A DNA stretch of 64,000 bases from positions 930,001 through 994,000 of the forward strand of contig NZ_CP048812.1 of the NCBI RefSeq assembly GCF_010977575.1, given 5' to 3'. This document shows positions 46,915-57,531 of this stretch, piece after piece. The notes under the pieces were generated by a model that was not told where the DNA came from, did no database searches, and saw only the letters and a list, made by a program, of their open reading frames with translations. The position numbers and the translations under genes were made by a program. Every line of letters begins with the position of its first letter. Within the stretch, counting starts at the first letter, position 1. Origin of the DNA: Halomonas socia (lineage in GTDB: Bacteria > Pseudomonadota > Gammaproteobacteria > Pseudomonadales > Halomonadaceae).

Positions 46915-47301
46915 TTAAACGCGGCGTTTCTTCGGCGGACGGCAGCCGTTGTGGGGAACGGGCGTCGCGTCGGTGATGCTTTGCACGCGGAAACCGGCGG
47001 CGTTGAGCGCGCGCACGGCGGATTCACGGCCTGGACCGGGGCCCTTGACCAGCACGTCGACGTTTTTCACACCATACTCGGCTGCAGCAGTCGCTGCACG
47101 TTCGCTTGCCACTTGAGCAGCGAACGGGGTGCTCTTGCGAGAACCACGAAAACCCGAACCACCGGCAGTCGCCCATGACAGAGCGTTGCCCTGGCGGTCT
47201 GTGATCGTCACGATCGTGTTGTTAAAAGAGGCATGGATGTGGGCAACCGCATCCACTACCTGCTTTTTCACCTTTTTACGGTTACTACGCGGGTTAGCCA
47301 T
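46915..47301 (-). CDS. rpsK: 30S ribosomal protein S11
   Basis: 128-residue platform protein. Conserved [31 protein letters not shown]-type segment (here [20 protein letters not shown]) and terminal [12 protein letters not shown] are present. It lies 12 bp before rpsD and 39 bp after rpsM. Confidence 0.98.
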   Translation of the reverse strand: MANPRSNRKKVKKQVVDAVAHIHASFNNTIVTITDRQGNALSWATAGGSGFRGSRKSTPFAAQVASERAATAAAEYGVKNVDVLVKGPGPGRESAVRALNAAGFRVQSITDATPVPHNGCRPPKKRRV

Positions 47302-47340
47302 GTTGATGTTTCTTCCTGTCTTAACGCCAGAACATGCGTG

Positions 47341-47697
47341 TTATTTGCGGATCGGCTTGCGCGGGCCCTTGCGGGTACGCGCATTGGTCTTGGTACGCTG
47401 ACCACGCAGCGGAAGACCACGACGATGACGCAGACCACGGTAGCAACCCAAGTCCATGAGACGCTTGATATTCAGCGTCACATCACGACGAAGGTCACCT
47501 TCTACGGTGTACTTGCCGACTTCAGAACGCAGGGTGTCCAGCTCTTCGTTGGACAGCTCCTGGATCTTGGTGGTCGGCGCAATACCGGCAGCAGCACAGA
47601 CTTCCTGTGCACGAGTGCGGCCAATCCCGAAGATATAGGTCAGCGAGATCGCCGCATGCTTGTTGTCCGGGATATTGACGCCTGCAATACGGGCCAT
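47341..47697 (-). CDS. rpsM: 30S ribosomal protein S13
   Basis: 118-residue head protein and first gene of the alpha operon. ATG 47697 ([26 protein letters not shown]) is the family start; the in-frame extension to 47787 is leader. A long leader upstream suggests translational control, as by S4 in E. coli. Confidence 0.98.
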   Translation of the reverse strand: MARIAGVNIPDNKHAAISLTYIFGIGRTRAQEVCAAAGIAPTTKIQELSNEELDTLRSEVGKYTVEGDLRRDVTLNIKRLMDLGCYRGLRHRRGLPLRGQRTKTNARTRKGPRKPIRK

Positions 47698-47963
47698 CAG
47701 CTTACTCCGAAGTTTGCGAAAAACCGCTTGAATGGCTGCGCGGGCGAATCGCTGCGTTGCGCGGTGCTCGAAATCCTCACCTACCAATAAGGCTCTGGTT
47801 CCTGCGCGCCGTGCGCCTAGCGCTTCACTCCGCTCGCCGATTCAGTCGGCGTTTTCTGAGCGGCTTGCTCGATTAATCATCTACAAAAGGCGCAACAGCA
47901 TACCCCTTTCCCTCCCAGAGGGCAAGGGGCATGCCGGCACCCGGTTGAATCACAGACCAGGAA
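47698..47963 (-). promoter_or_regulatory. Alpha-operon leader region (rpmJ-rpsM spacer) with hairpins
   Basis: This 266-bp spacer has no gene. On the minus strand TTGCCC (47920-47925), 17 bases and TATGCT (47897-47902) form a plausible promoter. The same stretch folds as a strong hairpin (47903-47929, CCCCTT/AAGGGG enclosing CCCTC/GAGGG), so it could instead end the spc operon. Further down, nested pairs CCGCTC/GAGCGG and CGCCGA/TCGGCG (47830-47863) could form part of an S4-responsive leader. Confidence 0.5.
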
Positions 47964-48077
47964 TCAACCCTGGCGCTGCTTGTGCCGCGGTTCAATGCAG
48001 ATGACGCGCACGGCGCCATTGCGTCGAATGATCTTGCAGTTACGGCACATTTTCTTTACGGAAGCTCGAACTTTCAT
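47964..48077 (-). CDS. rpmJ: 50S ribosomal protein L36
   Basis: 37-residue protein: [20 protein letters not shown], then [15 protein letters not shown]. It is the zinc-binding C+ form with C11, C14, C27 and H32. It lies 28 bp after secY, its usual place at the end of the spc operon. Confidence 0.97.
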   Translation of the reverse strand: MKVRASVKKMCRNCKIIRRNGAVRVICIEPRHKQRQG

Positions 48078-48105
48078 CGTTCTCTCCAAATCGCAACGGC
48101 GCGCC

Positions 48106-49437
48106 TCAGCGCATGATGCCGCCGCTACCGTAGCCTTTCAGGTTGGACTTCTTCATCACCGACTCATACTGGTGCGACATGAGGTGCGACTGCACCTGGG
48201 CCATGAAGTCCATGATGACCACCACCACGATCAGCAGCGAGGTACCGCCGAAGAAGAACGGCACGTTCCACGCCACGATCAGGAACTGGGGCATCAGGGA
48301 AACCGCAGTGATGTACAAGGCACCGAACAGGGTCAGACGGGTCATGACCTTGTCGACATAGCGAGCAGTCTGCTCACCAGGGCGTATGCCCGGCAGGAAG
48401 GCCCCTGACTTCTTGAGGTTGTCAGCGACATCCTTGGGGTTGAAGACCAGCGCTGTGTAAAAGAAGCAGAAGAATATCACCGCCGCGCCGAAAAGCAAGA
48501 TGTACAGCGGCTGTCCCGGCCCGAGGGCCAGCGACGCCGTCTGCAGCCACTCCATGCCCTCGCCGGCGCTGACCCACTGGCCCAGCGAGGCGGGGAACAG
48601 CAGGATGCTGGACGCGAAGATCGCCGGGATGACACCCGCCATGTTGACCTTCAGCGGCAGGTAGCTGCTCTGGCCGGCATACATCTTGTTACCCACCTGG
48701 CGGCGCGGATAGTTCACCGTGATGCGGCGTTGGCCGCGCTCGATGAACACCACGAACGCCACGGTGGCGATACCCAGTACCGACAGCGCCAGCAGCGGCA
48801 GCACGTTCCAGGCGCCTTCGTTGCGCGCCAGCTCGAACGCCTGGCCCACAGCACCCGGCAGACCTGCAACGATCCCGGCGAAGATCAGCAGCGAAATGCC
48901 ATTGCCGATGCCCTTCTCGGTGATCTGCTCGCCCAGCCACATCATGAACACGGCGCCGGCGACGAAGGTCGTCACCGCCGTGAAATAGAAGCTGAAGTCG
49001 GCGGTATAGGCAATGCCCTGCCCGGCCAGGCCGACGGACATGCCGACTGCCTGGATGAAGGCCAACACCACCGTACCGTAGCGCGTGTACTGGCTGATCT
49101 TGCGGCGGCCGGCCTCGCCCTCCTTCTTGAGCTGTTCAAGATGGGGCGAGACCGCAGTCAGCAGCTGCATGATGATCGACGCCGAGATGTACGGCATGAT
49201 GCCCAGGGCGAAGATACTCATGCGCTCCAGGGCGCCACCCGAGAACATGTTGAACATGCCCAGGATGGTGCCCTGCTGCTCCCTGAACAAGGCAGCAAGC
49301 TGGTCAGGATTGATACCGGGCACGGGGATGTGGGCACCGATCCGGTACACCACGATGGCGAGGAGCACGAAGCGCAAACGCGCCCACAGTTCACCCAGAC
49401 CGCTGCCCATCGCCGGCATTTTTCCTGACTTAGCCAT
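48106..49437 (-). CDS. secY: Protein translocase subunit SecY
   Basis: 443-residue channel subunit of the Sec translocon with ten membrane helices. Conserved blocks are [31 protein letters not shown] (plug/lateral gate region), the cytosolic loop [14 protein letters not shown], and [22 protein letters not shown]. It starts immediately after rplO in the spc operon. Confidence 0.98.
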   Translation of the reverse strand: MAKSGKMPAMGSGLGELWARLRFVLLAIVVYRIGAHIPVPGINPDQLAALFREQQGTILGMFNMFSGGALERMSIFALGIMPYISASIIMQLLTAVSPHLEQLKKEGEAGRRKISQYTRYGTVVLAFIQAVGMSVGLAGQGIAYTADFSFYFTAVTTFVAGAVFMMWLGEQITEKGIGNGISLLIFAGIVAGLPGAVGQAFELARNEGAWNVLPLLALSVLGIATVAFVVFIERGQRRITVNYPRRQVGNKMYAGQSSYLPLKVNMAGVIPAIFASSILLFPASLGQWVSAGEGMEWLQTASLALGPGQPLYILLFGAAVIFFCFFYTALVFNPKDVADNLKKSGAFLPGIRPGEQTARYVDKVMTRLTLFGALYITAVSLMPQFLIVAWNVPFFFGGTSLLIVVVVIMDFMAQVQSHLMSHQYESVMKKSNLKGYGSGGIMR

Positions 49438-49872
49438 TTAGTCCTCTACCTTGCCGCCGGCAGCTTCGATCGCAGCACGGGCACCCTTGGTGACCTTGAT
49501 GCCACGAACGGTAACCGCCGTGTTCAGTTCGCCGGAGAGGATCACCTTCGCATGCTGCGTGGCGTCCTTGAGCACGTTGGCATCCTTGAGGGACTGCAGG
49601 GTGACGTCGCCACCCGCGACCTTGGCCAGCTCGGCCAGGCGCACTTCCTCGGACACCAGCGACTTCATGGAGGTGAAGCCGAACTTGGGCAGACGACGCT
49701 GCAGCGGCATCTGGCCGCCCTCGAAACCGGGCTTGACCGAGCCACCGCTGCGCGACTTCTGGCCCTTGTGGCCACGGCCACCGGTCTTGCCCAGACCGGA
49801 GCCGATGCCACGACCGACGCGCTTCTCAGCGTGCTTTGAACCCGGTGCCGGGCTCAGGCTATTGAGTTTCAT
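49438..49872 (-). CDS. rplO: 50S ribosomal protein L15
   Basis: 144-residue protein with the Gly/Arg/Lys-rich N-terminal extension ([25 protein letters not shown]) that reaches into 23S rRNA. Its stop directly abuts the secY start, consistent with coupled translation. Confidence 0.98.
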   Translation of the reverse strand: MKLNSLSPAPGSKHAEKRVGRGIGSGLGKTGGRGHKGQKSRSGGSVKPGFEGGQMPLQRRLPKFGFTSMKSLVSEEVRLAELAKVAGGDVTLQSLKDANVLKDATQHAKVILSGELNTAVTVRGIKVTKGARAAIEAAGGKVED

Positions 49873-49875
49873 GGA

Positions 49876-50058
49876 TTACTCTCCCTCAACGCGCACAAGG
49901 TAATTCACCTTGTGGATCATGCCGCGTACGGCGGGGGTGTCTTCCAGTTCGACCGCGTGACCGATTCTGCGCAGCCCGAGACCCTTCATGGTGGCCTTGT
50001 GCTTGGGCAGAATGCCGATGGTGCTGCGGGTCTGGGTAACCTTGAGTGTTGCTGCCAT
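49876..50058 (-). CDS. rpmD: 50S ribosomal protein L30
   Basis: 60-residue protein: [30 protein letters not shown] is diagnostic. It lies 6 bp after rpsE and 3 bp before rplO. Confidence 0.97.
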   Translation of the reverse strand: MAATLKVTQTRSTIGILPKHKATMKGLGLRRIGHAVELEDTPAVRGMIHKVNYLVRVEGE

Positions 50059-50064
50059 GGTGTC

Positions 50065-50565
50065 TTACCCCGAGATCGCTTCGACAGACAGGCCGCGCTT
50101 GGCGGCGATGTCGTCCGGAGACTGCATGGCGGCGAGACCATTGATGGTCGCGCGCACCACGTTCACCGGGTTGGTGGAACCGTAGCACTTGGCCAGGACG
50201 TCATGGACGCCAGCCAGCTCGAGCACGGAGCGCATGGCACCACCGGCGATGATCCCGGTACCTTCTGAGGCCGGCTGCATGAATACCTTGGAGGCGCCAT
50301 GACGGGCCTTCACCGGGTACTGCAGCGTGTGGCCGCTGAGGCTGACCTTGATCATGTTACGGCGCGCCTGGTCCATGGCTTTCTGGATCGCGACCGGCAC
50401 TTCACGTGCCTTGCCGCGGCCGAAGCCGACACGACCATTGCCATCACCAACGACGGTCAGTGCGGTGAAACCGAAGATACGGCCACCCTTGACCACCTTG
50501 GCGACACGGTTGACCTGCACGAGTTTCTCTTGCAGATCGCCGTTGTTCTGTTCGTTCTTCGCCAT
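50065..50565 (-). CDS. rpsE: 30S ribosomal protein S5
   Basis: 166-residue decoding-accuracy protein. It has the double-stranded RNA-binding-like N-terminal domain ([33 protein letters not shown]) and the C-terminal S5 fold. The spectinomycin-contact loop (VAKVVKGGR) is wild-type in appearance. Confidence 0.98.
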   Translation of the reverse strand: MAKNEQNNGDLQEKLVQVNRVAKVVKGGRIFGFTALTVVGDGNGRVGFGRGKAREVPVAIQKAMDQARRNMIKVSLSGHTLQYPVKARHGASKVFMQPASEGTGIIAGGAMRSVLELAGVHDVLAKCYGSTNPVNVVRATINGLAAMQSPDDIAAKRGLSVEAISG

Positions 50566-50577
50566 CGTAAAAACCCT

Positions 50578-50928
50578 TTAGAATTCCAGGCCGCCTTCAC
50601 GAGCGGCGTCGGCCAGGGCCTTGACACGACCGTGGTACTTGAAACCGGCCCGGTCGAAGGCAACCTGAGTGATGCCCGCTTGCTTGGCGCGTTCGGCAAT
50701 CAGCGCGCCAACCTTGGAGGCGGCGTCTGAATTACCGGTCGCACCCTCGCGCAGGGCCTTGTCCAGCGTCGAAGCGCTGGCCAGGACCTTGCCACCATCC
50801 GGCGAGATAATCTGCGCATAGATGTGGCGCGGGGTACGGTTTACGCACAGGCGGAACACGCCCAGCTCGCGAATCTTGGCGCGAGCGCGGCGGGCACGAC
50901 GGAGACGAGATTCTTTCTTCGCGTTCAT
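50578..50928 (-). CDS. rplR: 50S ribosomal protein L18
   Basis: 116-residue 5S rRNA-binding protein; [34 protein letters not shown] and [22 protein letters not shown] are typical. It lies 9 bp after rplF. Confidence 0.97.
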   Translation of the reverse strand: MNAKKESRLRRARRARAKIRELGVFRLCVNRTPRHIYAQIISPDGGKVLASASTLDKALREGATGNSDAASKVGALIAERAKQAGITQVAFDRAGFKYHGRVKALADAAREGGLEF

Positions 50929-50937
50929 AACCCTGCC

Positions 50938-51468
50938 TTACTTCTTCTTGGCTTCTTTGCGGCGGACCTGCTCGTCGCCGTACCGGATACCCTTGCCCTT
51001 GTAGGGTTCGGGCGGACGGAAGGCGCGGATTTCCGCGGCGACCTGGCCGAGCTGCTGCTTGCTCGCACTCTTCAGCACGATGATGGTGTTCTTCGGGGTT
51101 TCCGCAGAGACACCTTCCGGCAGCGTGTATTCGACCGGGTGGGAGAAGCCGAGTGTCAGGTTGAGCGTCTTGCCACTTGCCTGGGCACGATAGCCGACGC
51201 CATTGATCTCGAGGGACTTGGTGAAGCCCTCGCTTACACCGGTGACCATGTTCTGGACCAGTGCACGGGTAGTGCCGGCCATTGCCCAGCTCTTGGCGGA
51301 CTCACTCGGCACGAAGGTCAGCTGACCCTCTTCCTGGCCGATGGTCACGTCGCCATGAATGGTCATGGACAACGTGCCTTGAGCGCCCTTGACGCTCAGC
51401 TGGTCGCCGTCGAGCTTGACCTCGACGCCGCTAGGCAATTTAACCGGATATTTGGCTACGCGGGACAT
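50938..51468 (-). CDS. rplF: 50S ribosomal protein L6
   Basis: 176-residue protein with two tandem L6 folds. [16 protein letters not shown] opens it and [24 protein letters not shown] closes it, near the sarcin-ricin loop. It lies 9 bp after rpsH. Confidence 0.98.
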   Translation of the reverse strand: MSRVAKYPVKLPSGVEVKLDGDQLSVKGAQGTLSMTIHGDVTIGQEEGQLTFVPSESAKSWAMAGTTRALVQNMVTGVSEGFTKSLEINGVGYRAQASGKTLNLTLGFSHPVEYTLPEGVSAETPKNTIIVLKSASKQQLGQVAAEIRAFRPPEPYKGKGIRYGDEQVRRKEAKKK

Positions 51469-51477
51469 TCCAAACTC

Positions 51478-51870
51478 CTAGAATACGGTGCAGATGACTT
51501 CGCCACCGACACCAGCCTGACGGGCCGCACGATCGGTCATCACGCCATTAGAGGTGGAAACGATCGCGATACCCAGGCCATCGGCGACTTTCGGCAGTGA
51601 AGCCTTGCCCTTGTACTGGCGCAGGGACGGCTTTGACACCCGCTGAATGTGCTCGATGACGGCCTTGCCCTCGAAGTACTTGAGGGTCACGGTCAGCTCG
51701 GGCTTGGCCCCTTCAGCGACGGCGAAGTCGTGAATGTAGCCCTCTTCCTTCAATACGCGGGCCACCTCGACCTTCAGCTTGGAGGACGGCATGGTGACCG
51801 TCTCCTTGGTGGCCATCTGCGCATTGCGGATACGAGTGAACATATCCGCCAGCGTATCTTGCATGCTCAT
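51478..51870 (-). CDS. rpsH: 30S ribosomal protein S8
   Basis: 130-residue central-domain rRNA binder; in E. coli it represses the spc operon. It begins [20 protein letters not shown] and ends with the conserved [26 protein letters not shown]. Confidence 0.98.
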   Translation of the reverse strand: MSMQDTLADMFTRIRNAQMATKETVTMPSSKLKVEVARVLKEEGYIHDFAVAEGAKPELTVTLKYFEGKAVIEHIQRVSKPSLRQYKGKASLPKVADGLGIAIVSTSNGVMTDRAARQAGVGGEVICTVF

Positions 51871-51901
51871 TACGTTGCGCTCCTGATGATTCTACGTGGC
51901 G

Positions 51902-52207
51902 TTACCAGCTGGACTTCTTGAGTCCAGGGACGTCGCCACGCATGGCGGCTTCACGCAGCTTGTTGCGGCCGAGGCCGAACTTGTTGTAGAAGCCGTGCGG
52001 ACGGCCAGTAATCCGGCAGCGGTTACGCTGACGCACCGGGCTGGAGTCGCGCGGCAGCTGCTGCAGCTTGAGCTGCGCGTCGAAGCGCTCTTCGTCGGAA
52101 GCGTTCACGTCGTTGATGATGGCCTTGAGCTCGCGCCGCTTGGCAGCGTACTTCTCGACCATCTTGGTACGCTTGAGTTCGCGCTCTACCATGCTTTTCT
52201 TTGCCAT
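51902..52207 (-). CDS. rpsN: 30S ribosomal protein S14 (zinc-free type)
   Basis: 101-residue long, C-minus form of S14 with no CxxC zinc ribbon; [41 protein letters not shown] is diagnostic. It lies between rplE and rpsH. Confidence 0.98.
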   Translation of the reverse strand: MAKKSMVERELKRTKMVEKYAAKRRELKAIINDVNASDEERFDAQLKLQQLPRDSSPVRQRNRCRITGRPHGFYNKFGLGRNKLREAAMRGDVPGLKKSSW

Positions 52208-52217
52208 GATCCCACCC

Positions 52218-52757
52218 TTATTTCTTGAACGGGAAGTTCAGCGCGCTCAGCAGCGCACGACCTTCTTCATCGGTGTTGGCAGTGGTGGTGATGGTGACGT
52301 CCAGACCACGAATCCGGTCGATCTTATCATATTCGATCTCCGGGAAGATGATCTGCTCACGCACCCCCATCGAGTAGTTGCCACGACCGTCGAAGGACTT
52401 CGGGTTGAGACCACGGAAGTCACGTACGCGGGGGATCGCGATATTCACCAGGCGGTCCAGGAAGTCCCACATGCGCGCACTGCGCAGTGTGACCTTGATA
52501 CCAATGGGCCAGCCTTCACGCACCTTGAAGCCCGCGATGGACTTGCGTGCCTTGGTGACCATCGGCTTCTGACCGGAGAGCTTCTCCAGGTCACCGACGG
52601 CATTTTCGATCAGCTTTTTATCGCTGGTCGCTTCGCCGATACCCATATTGAGGGTCACCTTGGTGATCCGGGGTACCTGCATAACGTTGGCGTAGCTGAA
52701 CTGCTCTTTGAGTTGAGCCACCACCTCGTTCTGATAACGTTCTTTCAAGTTCGCCAT
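52218..52757 (-). CDS. rplE: 50S ribosomal protein L5
   Basis: 179-residue 5S rRNA-binding protein. [17 protein letters not shown] and GYSMGV-type block ([32 protein letters not shown]) are conserved. Confidence 0.98.
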   Translation of the reverse strand: MANLKERYQNEVVAQLKEQFSYANVMQVPRITKVTLNMGIGEATSDKKLIENAVGDLEKLSGQKPMVTKARKSIAGFKVREGWPIGIKVTLRSARMWDFLDRLVNIAIPRVRDFRGLNPKSFDGRGNYSMGVREQIIFPEIEYDKIDRIRGLDVTITTTANTDEEGRALLSALNFPFKK

Positions 52758-52775
52758 TTTGCTACCCGACTCGCG

Positions 52776-53090
52776 TTAGGCGTCGATCTGCGTCTGCGTC
52801 GACTTGTAGATACGTACCTTGGTACCGTCTTCCTTCACCTGGAAGCCGACGCGATCCGCCTTACCGGTCTCCGAATTGAAGATGGCTACGTTGGACGCGT
52901 GAATCGGAGCCTCGCGCTCGACGATACCGCCCTGATTGCCCGCCATGGGATTGGGCTTGGTGTGACGCTTGATCATGTTCACACCGGACACCACGAAGCG
53001 GTTTTCGAGAACCCGCTTAACGGTGCCACGCTTGCCCTTATCCTTGCCGGCGATGACGATCACTTCGTCATCACGTTTGATCTTTTGCAT
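52776..53090 (-). CDS. rplX: 50S ribosomal protein L24
   Basis: 104-residue assembly-initiator protein with a KOW motif ([29 protein letters not shown]). It lies 14 bp after rplN. Confidence 0.97.
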   Translation of the reverse strand: MQKIKRDDEVIVIAGKDKGKRGTVKRVLENRFVVSGVNMIKRHTKPNPMAGNQGGIVEREAPIHASNVAIFNSETGKADRVGFQVKEDGTKVRIYKSTQTQIDA

Positions 53091-53104
53091 ATCCGCCTCG
53101 CTCC

Positions 53105-53476
53105 TTACAGCACTTCAGGCGCCAAGGAAATGATCTTCATGAACTTTTCATTACGAAGTTCACGAGTGACCGGCCCAAAAATACGGGTACCGATCGGCTG
53201 CTCGTTGGTGTTGTTCAACAGAACCGCCGCATTTCCATCGAAGCGGATCAGCGAACCGTCGGGACGACGGACGCCGCTGCGGGTGCGAACGACCACCGCC
53301 TTGAGAACCTGGCCCTTCTTGACCTTGCCCCGCGGGATGGCTTCTTTCACCGTTACCTTAATGATGTCACCCACTCGGGCGTAGCGGCGGTGTGAACCGC
53401 CCAGCACCTTGATGCATTGCACCCGGCGCGCTCCGCTGTTGTCGGCGACATCCAGCATTGTCTGAGTCTGAATCAT
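53105..53476 (-). CDS. rplN: 50S ribosomal protein L14
   Basis: 123-residue intersubunit-bridge protein; [33 protein letters not shown] and [22 protein letters not shown] are diagnostic. It begins the spc operon in the E. coli convention, though here it is only 54 bp after rpsQ. Confidence 0.98.
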   Translation of the reverse strand: MIQTQTMLDVADNSGARRVQCIKVLGGSHRRYARVGDIIKVTVKEAIPRGKVKKGQVLKAVVVRTRSGVRRPDGSLIRFDGNAAVLLNNTNEQPIGTRIFGPVTRELRNEKFMKIISLAPEVL

Positions 53477-53530
53477 CGGTTTTCTCCAAACCTAATCTGA
53501 CTGCACTGGTTTCGAAGGCGCTTGCCGAAC

Positions 53531-53791
53531 TTAGCCCTTGGCTTGCTCGACCACCTCGACCAACGTCCAGGCTTTCTTCTTGGACAGGGGACGCGATTCC
53601 TGGATGGAAACGGTGTCGCCGTCCTTAGCCTGATTCGCCTCGTCATGGGCGTGCAGCTTGGTGGAGCGCTTCATGTACTTACCGTAGATCGGGTGACGCT
53701 CGCGGCGCTCGATCATAACGACGATGGACTTGTCCATCTTGTCGCTCACCACCTTGCCGGTGAGCGTACGGGCTTTCTTTTCTTCGGCCAT
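53531..53791 (-). CDS. rpsQ: 30S ribosomal protein S17
   Basis: 86-residue OB-fold rRNA binder. I start at ATG 53791 ([15 protein letters not shown]). The GTG nine bases upstream overlaps the Shine-Dalgarno AGGTGA and is unlikely to be used. The start lies one base past the rpmC stop. Confidence 0.95.
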   Translation of the reverse strand: MAEEKKARTLTGKVVSDKMDKSIVVMIERRERHPIYGKYMKRSTKLHAHDEANQAKDGDTVSIQESRPLSKKKAWTLVEVVEQAKG

Positions 53792-53792
53792 C

Positions 53793-53987
53793 TCAGTCAC
53801 CTGCCTTCTCGTTGAGCACAGTCTTGACGCGGGCGATATCCCGACGGACCTGCTTGAGCAGATGAGTCTGGCTCAGTTGGCCGGTGGCCTTCTGCATGCG
53901 CAGGTTGAACTGCTCGCGGAGGAGTTCAAAGAGCTGCTCGTTGAGCTCTTCTACTGACTTTTCACGAATTTCCTGGGCTTTCATCAC
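53793..53987 (-). CDS. rpmC: 50S ribosomal protein L29
   Basis: 64-residue protein next to the exit tunnel: [31 protein letters not shown]. The start overlaps the rplP stop by four bases (ATGA). Confidence 0.97.
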   Translation of the reverse strand: MMKAQEIREKSVEELNEQLFELLREQFNLRMQKATGQLSQTHLLKQVRRDIARVKTVLNEKAGD

Positions 53988-54397
53988 ATCACCGTCCGTT
54001 TCACAAAGGTGGTGGAGACCGGAAACTTCTGAGCGGCCAGGCTGAATGCCTCACGCGCCAGCTCTTCAGAAACGCCTTCGATCTCATACAGGACACGGCC
54101 TGGCTGGATCTGCGCGACCCAATACTCGACCGAGCCCTTCCCCTTACCCATACGGACTTCCAGGGGCTTCTTGGAGATCGGCTTATCCGGGAACACACGG
54201 ATCCAGATCTTGCCACCACGCTTGACGTGACGGCTGATGGCACGACGACCCGCTTCGATCTGGCGGGCGGTAACGCGACCGCGACCGGTGGCCTTGAGGC
54301 CATACTCACCGAAACTCACTTTGCTACCGCGATGCGCCAGGCCACGGTTGCGGCCTTTTTGCATCTTGCGGAATTTCATACGCTTGGGTTGTAACAT
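53984..54397 (-). CDS. rplP: 50S ribosomal protein L16
   Basis: 137-residue protein near the A-site; [36 protein letters not shown] is diagnostic. Its start lies 15 bases after the restored rpsC stop; in the sequence as given, the frameshifted rpsC frame runs into it by 22 bases. Confidence 0.98.
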   Translation of the reverse strand: MLQPKRMKFRKMQKGRNRGLAHRGSKVSFGEYGLKATGRGRVTARQIEAGRRAISRHVKRGGKIWIRVFPDKPISKKPLEVRMGKGKGSVEYWVAQIQPGRVLYEIEGVSEELAREAFSLAAQKFPVSTTFVKRTVM

Positions 54398-55110
54398 CGA
54401 TTCGCTCTCCCCTTACCTGGAACCTTTCTTCTTGGAGGGCGCGTTCGTCGGCTGCTTAGCCTTGGCGCGAACCTCTTCGATGCCCCGAGGATTTCACCCT
54501 TGAAGACCCAGACCTTGACACCGATGATGCCGTAGGTGGTCTTGGCTTCGTAGGTGGCGTAGTCGATGTCCGCACGCAGGGTATGCAGCGGCACGCGGCC
54601 TTCGCGATACCACTCGGTACGCGCGATTTCCGCACCGCCGAGGCGACCCGACAGCATCACCTTGATGCCGCCTGCGCCGAGGCGCATGGCATTCTGTACG
54701 GAACGCTTCATGGCACGACGGAACATCACGCGGCGCTCGAGCTGGCCGGCGATGTTCTGCGCGACGAGCTGGGCGTCGAGTTCCGGCTTGCGGACCTCTT
54801 CGATGTTGACGTGCACCGGCACACCCATCATCTGGGTGACGTCGCGACGCAGCTTGTCGACGTCTTCACCCTTCTTGCCAATCACGATGCCCGGACGGGC
54901 AGTGTGAATGGTGATACGGGCGTTGTTGGCCGGACGCTCGATGTGGATGCGACTCACGGACGCATTCTTCAGACGCTCCTCGAGGAAGCGACGCACTTCG
55001 AGATCGTTGTTCAGCTTGTCGGCATAGGCACCGCGCTCGGCGTACCACACCGAGGTATGGTCTTTGACGATACCCAGCCGAATACCTGTCGGATTTACTT
55101 TCTGACCCAT
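54376..55110 (-). CDS. rpsC: 30S ribosomal protein S3, C-terminal frameshift in this sequence
   Basis: Essential small-subunit protein with KH domain ([19 protein letters not shown]) and S3 C-terminal domain. The frame from ATG 55110 is normal for about 214 residues, to FKGEILG. It then reads an aberrant tail ([13 protein letters not shown]...) to 54376. Adding one base to the run at 54483-54486 (C4 on the plus strand) gives [23 protein letters not shown] and a stop at 54413-54415, for a 232-residue S3 close to the E. coli length of 233. The true gene is therefore almost certainly 54413-55110. Confidence 0.95.
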   Translation of the reverse strand: MGQKVNPTGIRLGIVKDHTSVWYAERGAYADKLNNDLEVRRFLEERLKNASVSRIHIERPANNARITIHTARPGIVIGKKGEDVDKLRRDVTQMMGVPVHVNIEEVRKPELDAQLVAQNIAGQLERRVMFRRAMKRSVQNAMRLGAGGIKVMLSGRLGGAEIARTEWYREGRVPLHTLRADIDYATYEAKTTYGIIGVKVWVFKGEILGASKRFAPRLSSRRTRPPRRKVPGKGRANRCYNPSV

Positions 55111-55121
55111 CTGGTCGACTC

Positions 55122-55454
55122 CTACTTCTCGGCTACCTTGACGGTGATGTGGCAGGTGCGCTTCAAGATACGATCCGCACGGCCCTTGGCGCGCGGCTGG
55201 ATGCGCTTGAGCGTCATGCCCTCATCGACACAGATGGTCGAGACACGCAGCTCGTCGATGTCCATGCCGTTGTTTTCTTCCGCATTCGCGATGGCGGACT
55301 GAAGCACTTTCTTGACCAGCTTGGCAGCCTTCTTCGGTGAGAAGGTCAGCAGGTCAATAGCTTCGGCGACCGGTTTACCGCGCACCTGGTCAGCCACCAA
55401 ACGGGCCTTCTGGGCGGATAAACGAGCGCCACGCAGCTTAGCTGTGACTTCCAT
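55122..55454 (-). CDS. rplV: 50S ribosomal protein L22
   Basis: 110-residue tunnel-lining protein: [33 protein letters not shown] and the beta-hairpin region with [18 protein letters not shown]. No hairpin-tip changes of the macrolide-resistance type are obvious. Confidence 0.98.
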   Translation of the reverse strand: MEVTAKLRGARLSAQKARLVADQVRGKPVAEAIDLLTFSPKKAAKLVKKVLQSAIANAEENNGMDIDELRVSTICVDEGMTLKRIQPRAKGRADRILKRTCHITVKVAEK

Positions 55455-55472
55455 CTCTCAATCCTCTCTGGC

Positions 55473-55748
55473 TTACCGTTTGGCTTTCTTGTCCGCCGCA
55501 TGACCGCGATAAGTGCGGGTGGCAGCGAATTCGCCCAGCTTGTGGCCAACCATTTCCTCGGAGACATGCACCGGGACGTGTTGGCGACCGTTATGGACTG
55601 CAATGGTGAGGCCCACCATGTTCGGCAGGATCATGGAGCGACGCGACCAGGTCTTGATCGGTTTGCGGTCGCTCTTCTCCACTGCAGCCTCAACCTTCTT
55701 CAGCAGATGAAGGTCGATAAAAGGACCTTTCTTCAGTGAACGTGGCAC
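55473..55748 (-). CDS. rpsS: 30S ribosomal protein S19
   Basis: 91-residue head protein: [46 protein letters not shown] and [23 protein letters not shown]10 operon order is standard. Confidence 0.98.
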   Translation of the reverse strand: MPRSLKKGPFIDLHLLKKVEAAVEKSDRKPIKTWSRRSMILPNMVGLTIAVHNGRQHVPVHVSEEMVGHKLGEFAATRTYRGHAADKKAKR

Positions 55749-55770
55749 AGCCGTTACCCCTTAATGTGTG

Positions 55771-56598
55771 TTACTTGGCCTTGCGGCGACGAACGATAAG
55801 CTTGTCGGTGCGCTTGTTCTTGCGGGTCTTGTGGCCCTTGGTGGGGATGCCCCACGGGGAGACCGGGTGACGACCACCGCTGGTGCGGCCTTCACCGCCA
55901 CCGTGCGGGTGATCCACCGGGTTCATGGCCACGCCGCGAACAGTCGGACGCACACCTCTCCAGCGCTTCGCACCGGCCTTGCCAAGTTGACGCAGGCTGT
56001 GCTCGGAGTTGCTCACTTCACCCAGGGTCGCACGGCACTCGGCCAGGACCTTGCGCATCTCGCCGGAGCGAAGGCGCAGCGAAGCATAATTGCCTTCGCG
56101 GGCGACCAGCTGAGCACTGGTACCGGCGCTGCGTGCGATCTGTGCGCCCTTGCCGGGCTTCAGCTCGATGCAGTGCACGGTGGAGCCCACCGGGATGTTA
56201 CGCAGCGGCAGGGTATTGCCCCGCTTGATGGCTGCGTTGACGCCGGACTCGAGGGTATCGCCCGCCTTCACGCCCTTGGGCGCGATGACGTAGCGGCGCT
56301 CGCCGTCCAGGTACTTGAGCAGTGCAATGTGGGCACTGCGGTTTGGGTCATACTCGATGCGCTCAACGACGGCGGGAACGCCATCCTTGGTGCGCTTGAA
56401 GTCGACCATACGATAGTGCTGACGGTGACCACCGCCCACGTGGCGGGTGGTGATGCGACCGTTGTTGTTACGTCCACCGGACTTGGACTTCTTCTCAAGC
56501 AGCGGCGCGTAAGCGCGGCCCTTGTAGATCTCGTCGTTGACGATCTTGACGACGTGACGACGACCGGCGGAAGTGGGTTTAGTCTTGACTACTGCCAT
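55771..56598 (-). CDS. rplB: 50S ribosomal protein L2
   Basis: 275-residue protein needed for subunit joining and peptidyl transfer. The conserved C-terminal loop [29 protein letters not shown], including the key His, is intact. Confidence 0.98.
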   Translation of the reverse strand: MAVVKTKPTSAGRRHVVKIVNDEIYKGRAYAPLLEKKSKSGGRNNNGRITTRHVGGGHRQHYRMVDFKRTKDGVPAVVERIEYDPNRSAHIALLKYLDGERRYVIAPKGVKAGDTLESGVNAAIKRGNTLPLRNIPVGSTVHCIELKPGKGAQIARSAGTSAQLVAREGNYASLRLRSGEMRKVLAECRATLGEVSNSEHSLRQLGKAGAKRWRGVRPTVRGVAMNPVDHPHGGGEGRTSGGRHPVSPWGIPTKGHKTRKNKRTDKLIVRRRKAK

Positions 56599-56615
56599 GA
56601 TCCGTACTCCTGCCC

Positions 56616-56912
56616 TTATTCGGCGCCAGAGAAGTCTTCGAGCGTCTCGCCCGCGGCCAGGGTCACATACGCCTTGCGGTAACCCTTGCGCTGGCCGATG
56701 CCATGTGCGGTGCGCTTGGTCTTGCCCTTCATGTTCAGGACCTGCACGCGATCGACCTTCTTGCCGAAGAGAGCCTGGACGGCCTTCTTGATTTCCGGCT
56801 TGGTCGCGTCATCCGCCACCTTGAACACATACTGATTGCGCTCAGCGGCGAAGGCGGCCTTCTCGGTCATGTGCGGACCAAGCAGAACCTTGAATACACG
56901 TTCCTGGTTCAT
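56616..56912 (-). CDS. rplW: 50S ribosomal protein L23
   Basis: 98-residue exit-tunnel protein that docks trigger factor and [43 protein letters not shown]. It overlaps the rplD stop by four bases. Confidence 0.98.
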   Translation of the reverse strand: MNQERVFKVLLGPHMTEKAAFAAERNQYVFKVADDATKPEIKKAVQALFGKKVDRVQVLNMKGKTKRTAHGIGQRKGYRKAYVTLAAGETLEDFSGAE

Positions 56913-57517
56913 GCCAGCTTCTCCTCGAATTTACGCAGAGCAGAGACGGTGACCAGCACCTTGTCGAAGGCGACCAGGCTCACCGGGTCGGCAGCGGCAA
57001 CGTCCACCACATCCACGTTGGGGATGTTGCGGGCGGCCAGGTAAAGCTTCTCGTCGACCTCTTCGGTGACGATCAGCACCTTCTCCAGACCCAGCTCGCC
57101 GAGCTTGGCGACCAGCTGCTTGGTCTTGGGTGCGTCGACGGTGATCTCCTCGACCGCCACCAGGCGCTCCTGACGCACCAGCTCCGAGAGGATCGAGCGC
57201 ATCGCCGCACGGTACATCTTGCGGTTGACCTTTTGCGAGTGGTCCTGGGGACGCGCTGCAAAGGTCACACCGCCACTGCGCCACAGCGGCGAGCGGATGG
57301 TACCGGCACGGGCACGACCGGTGCCCTTCTGGCGCCACGGCTTCTTGCCACCGCCGCGCACGTCAGAGCGGTTCTTCTGGGCACGGCTACCCTGGCGACC
57401 ACCGGCCAGATAGGCGGTGACGACCTGGTGTACCAGTGCTTCGTTGAATTCTTTGCCAAAGGTCGCATCGGACACTTCGACAGTGCCGGCGCTGGCACCT
57501 GCGAGATTCAAATTCAT
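56909..57517 (-). CDS. rplD: 50S ribosomal protein L4
   Basis: 202-residue protein, in enterobacteria also the feedback regulator of the S10 operon. ATG 57517 ([21 protein letters not shown]) is used; an in-frame TTG nine bases earlier is not needed. The conserved [18 protein letters not shown] loop lines the tunnel. Confidence 0.97.
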   Translation of the reverse strand: MNLNLAGASAGTVEVSDATFGKEFNEALVHQVVTAYLAGGRQGSRAQKNRSDVRGGGKKPWRQKGTGRARAGTIRSPLWRSGGVTFAARPQDHSQKVNRKMYRAAMRSILSELVRQERLVAVEEITVDAPKTKQLVAKLGELGLEKVLIVTEEVDEKLYLAARNIPNVDVVDVAAADPVSLVAFDKVLVTVSALRKFEEKLA

Positions 57518-57531
57518 CGGTTCCAACCCCC

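Noticed and set aside
54376-54412. Programmed frameshift or natural read-through extension of S3 into rplP
   Set aside because: No slippery site or conserved extension is known for S3; one missing homopolymer base explains it and two other genes show the same pattern.
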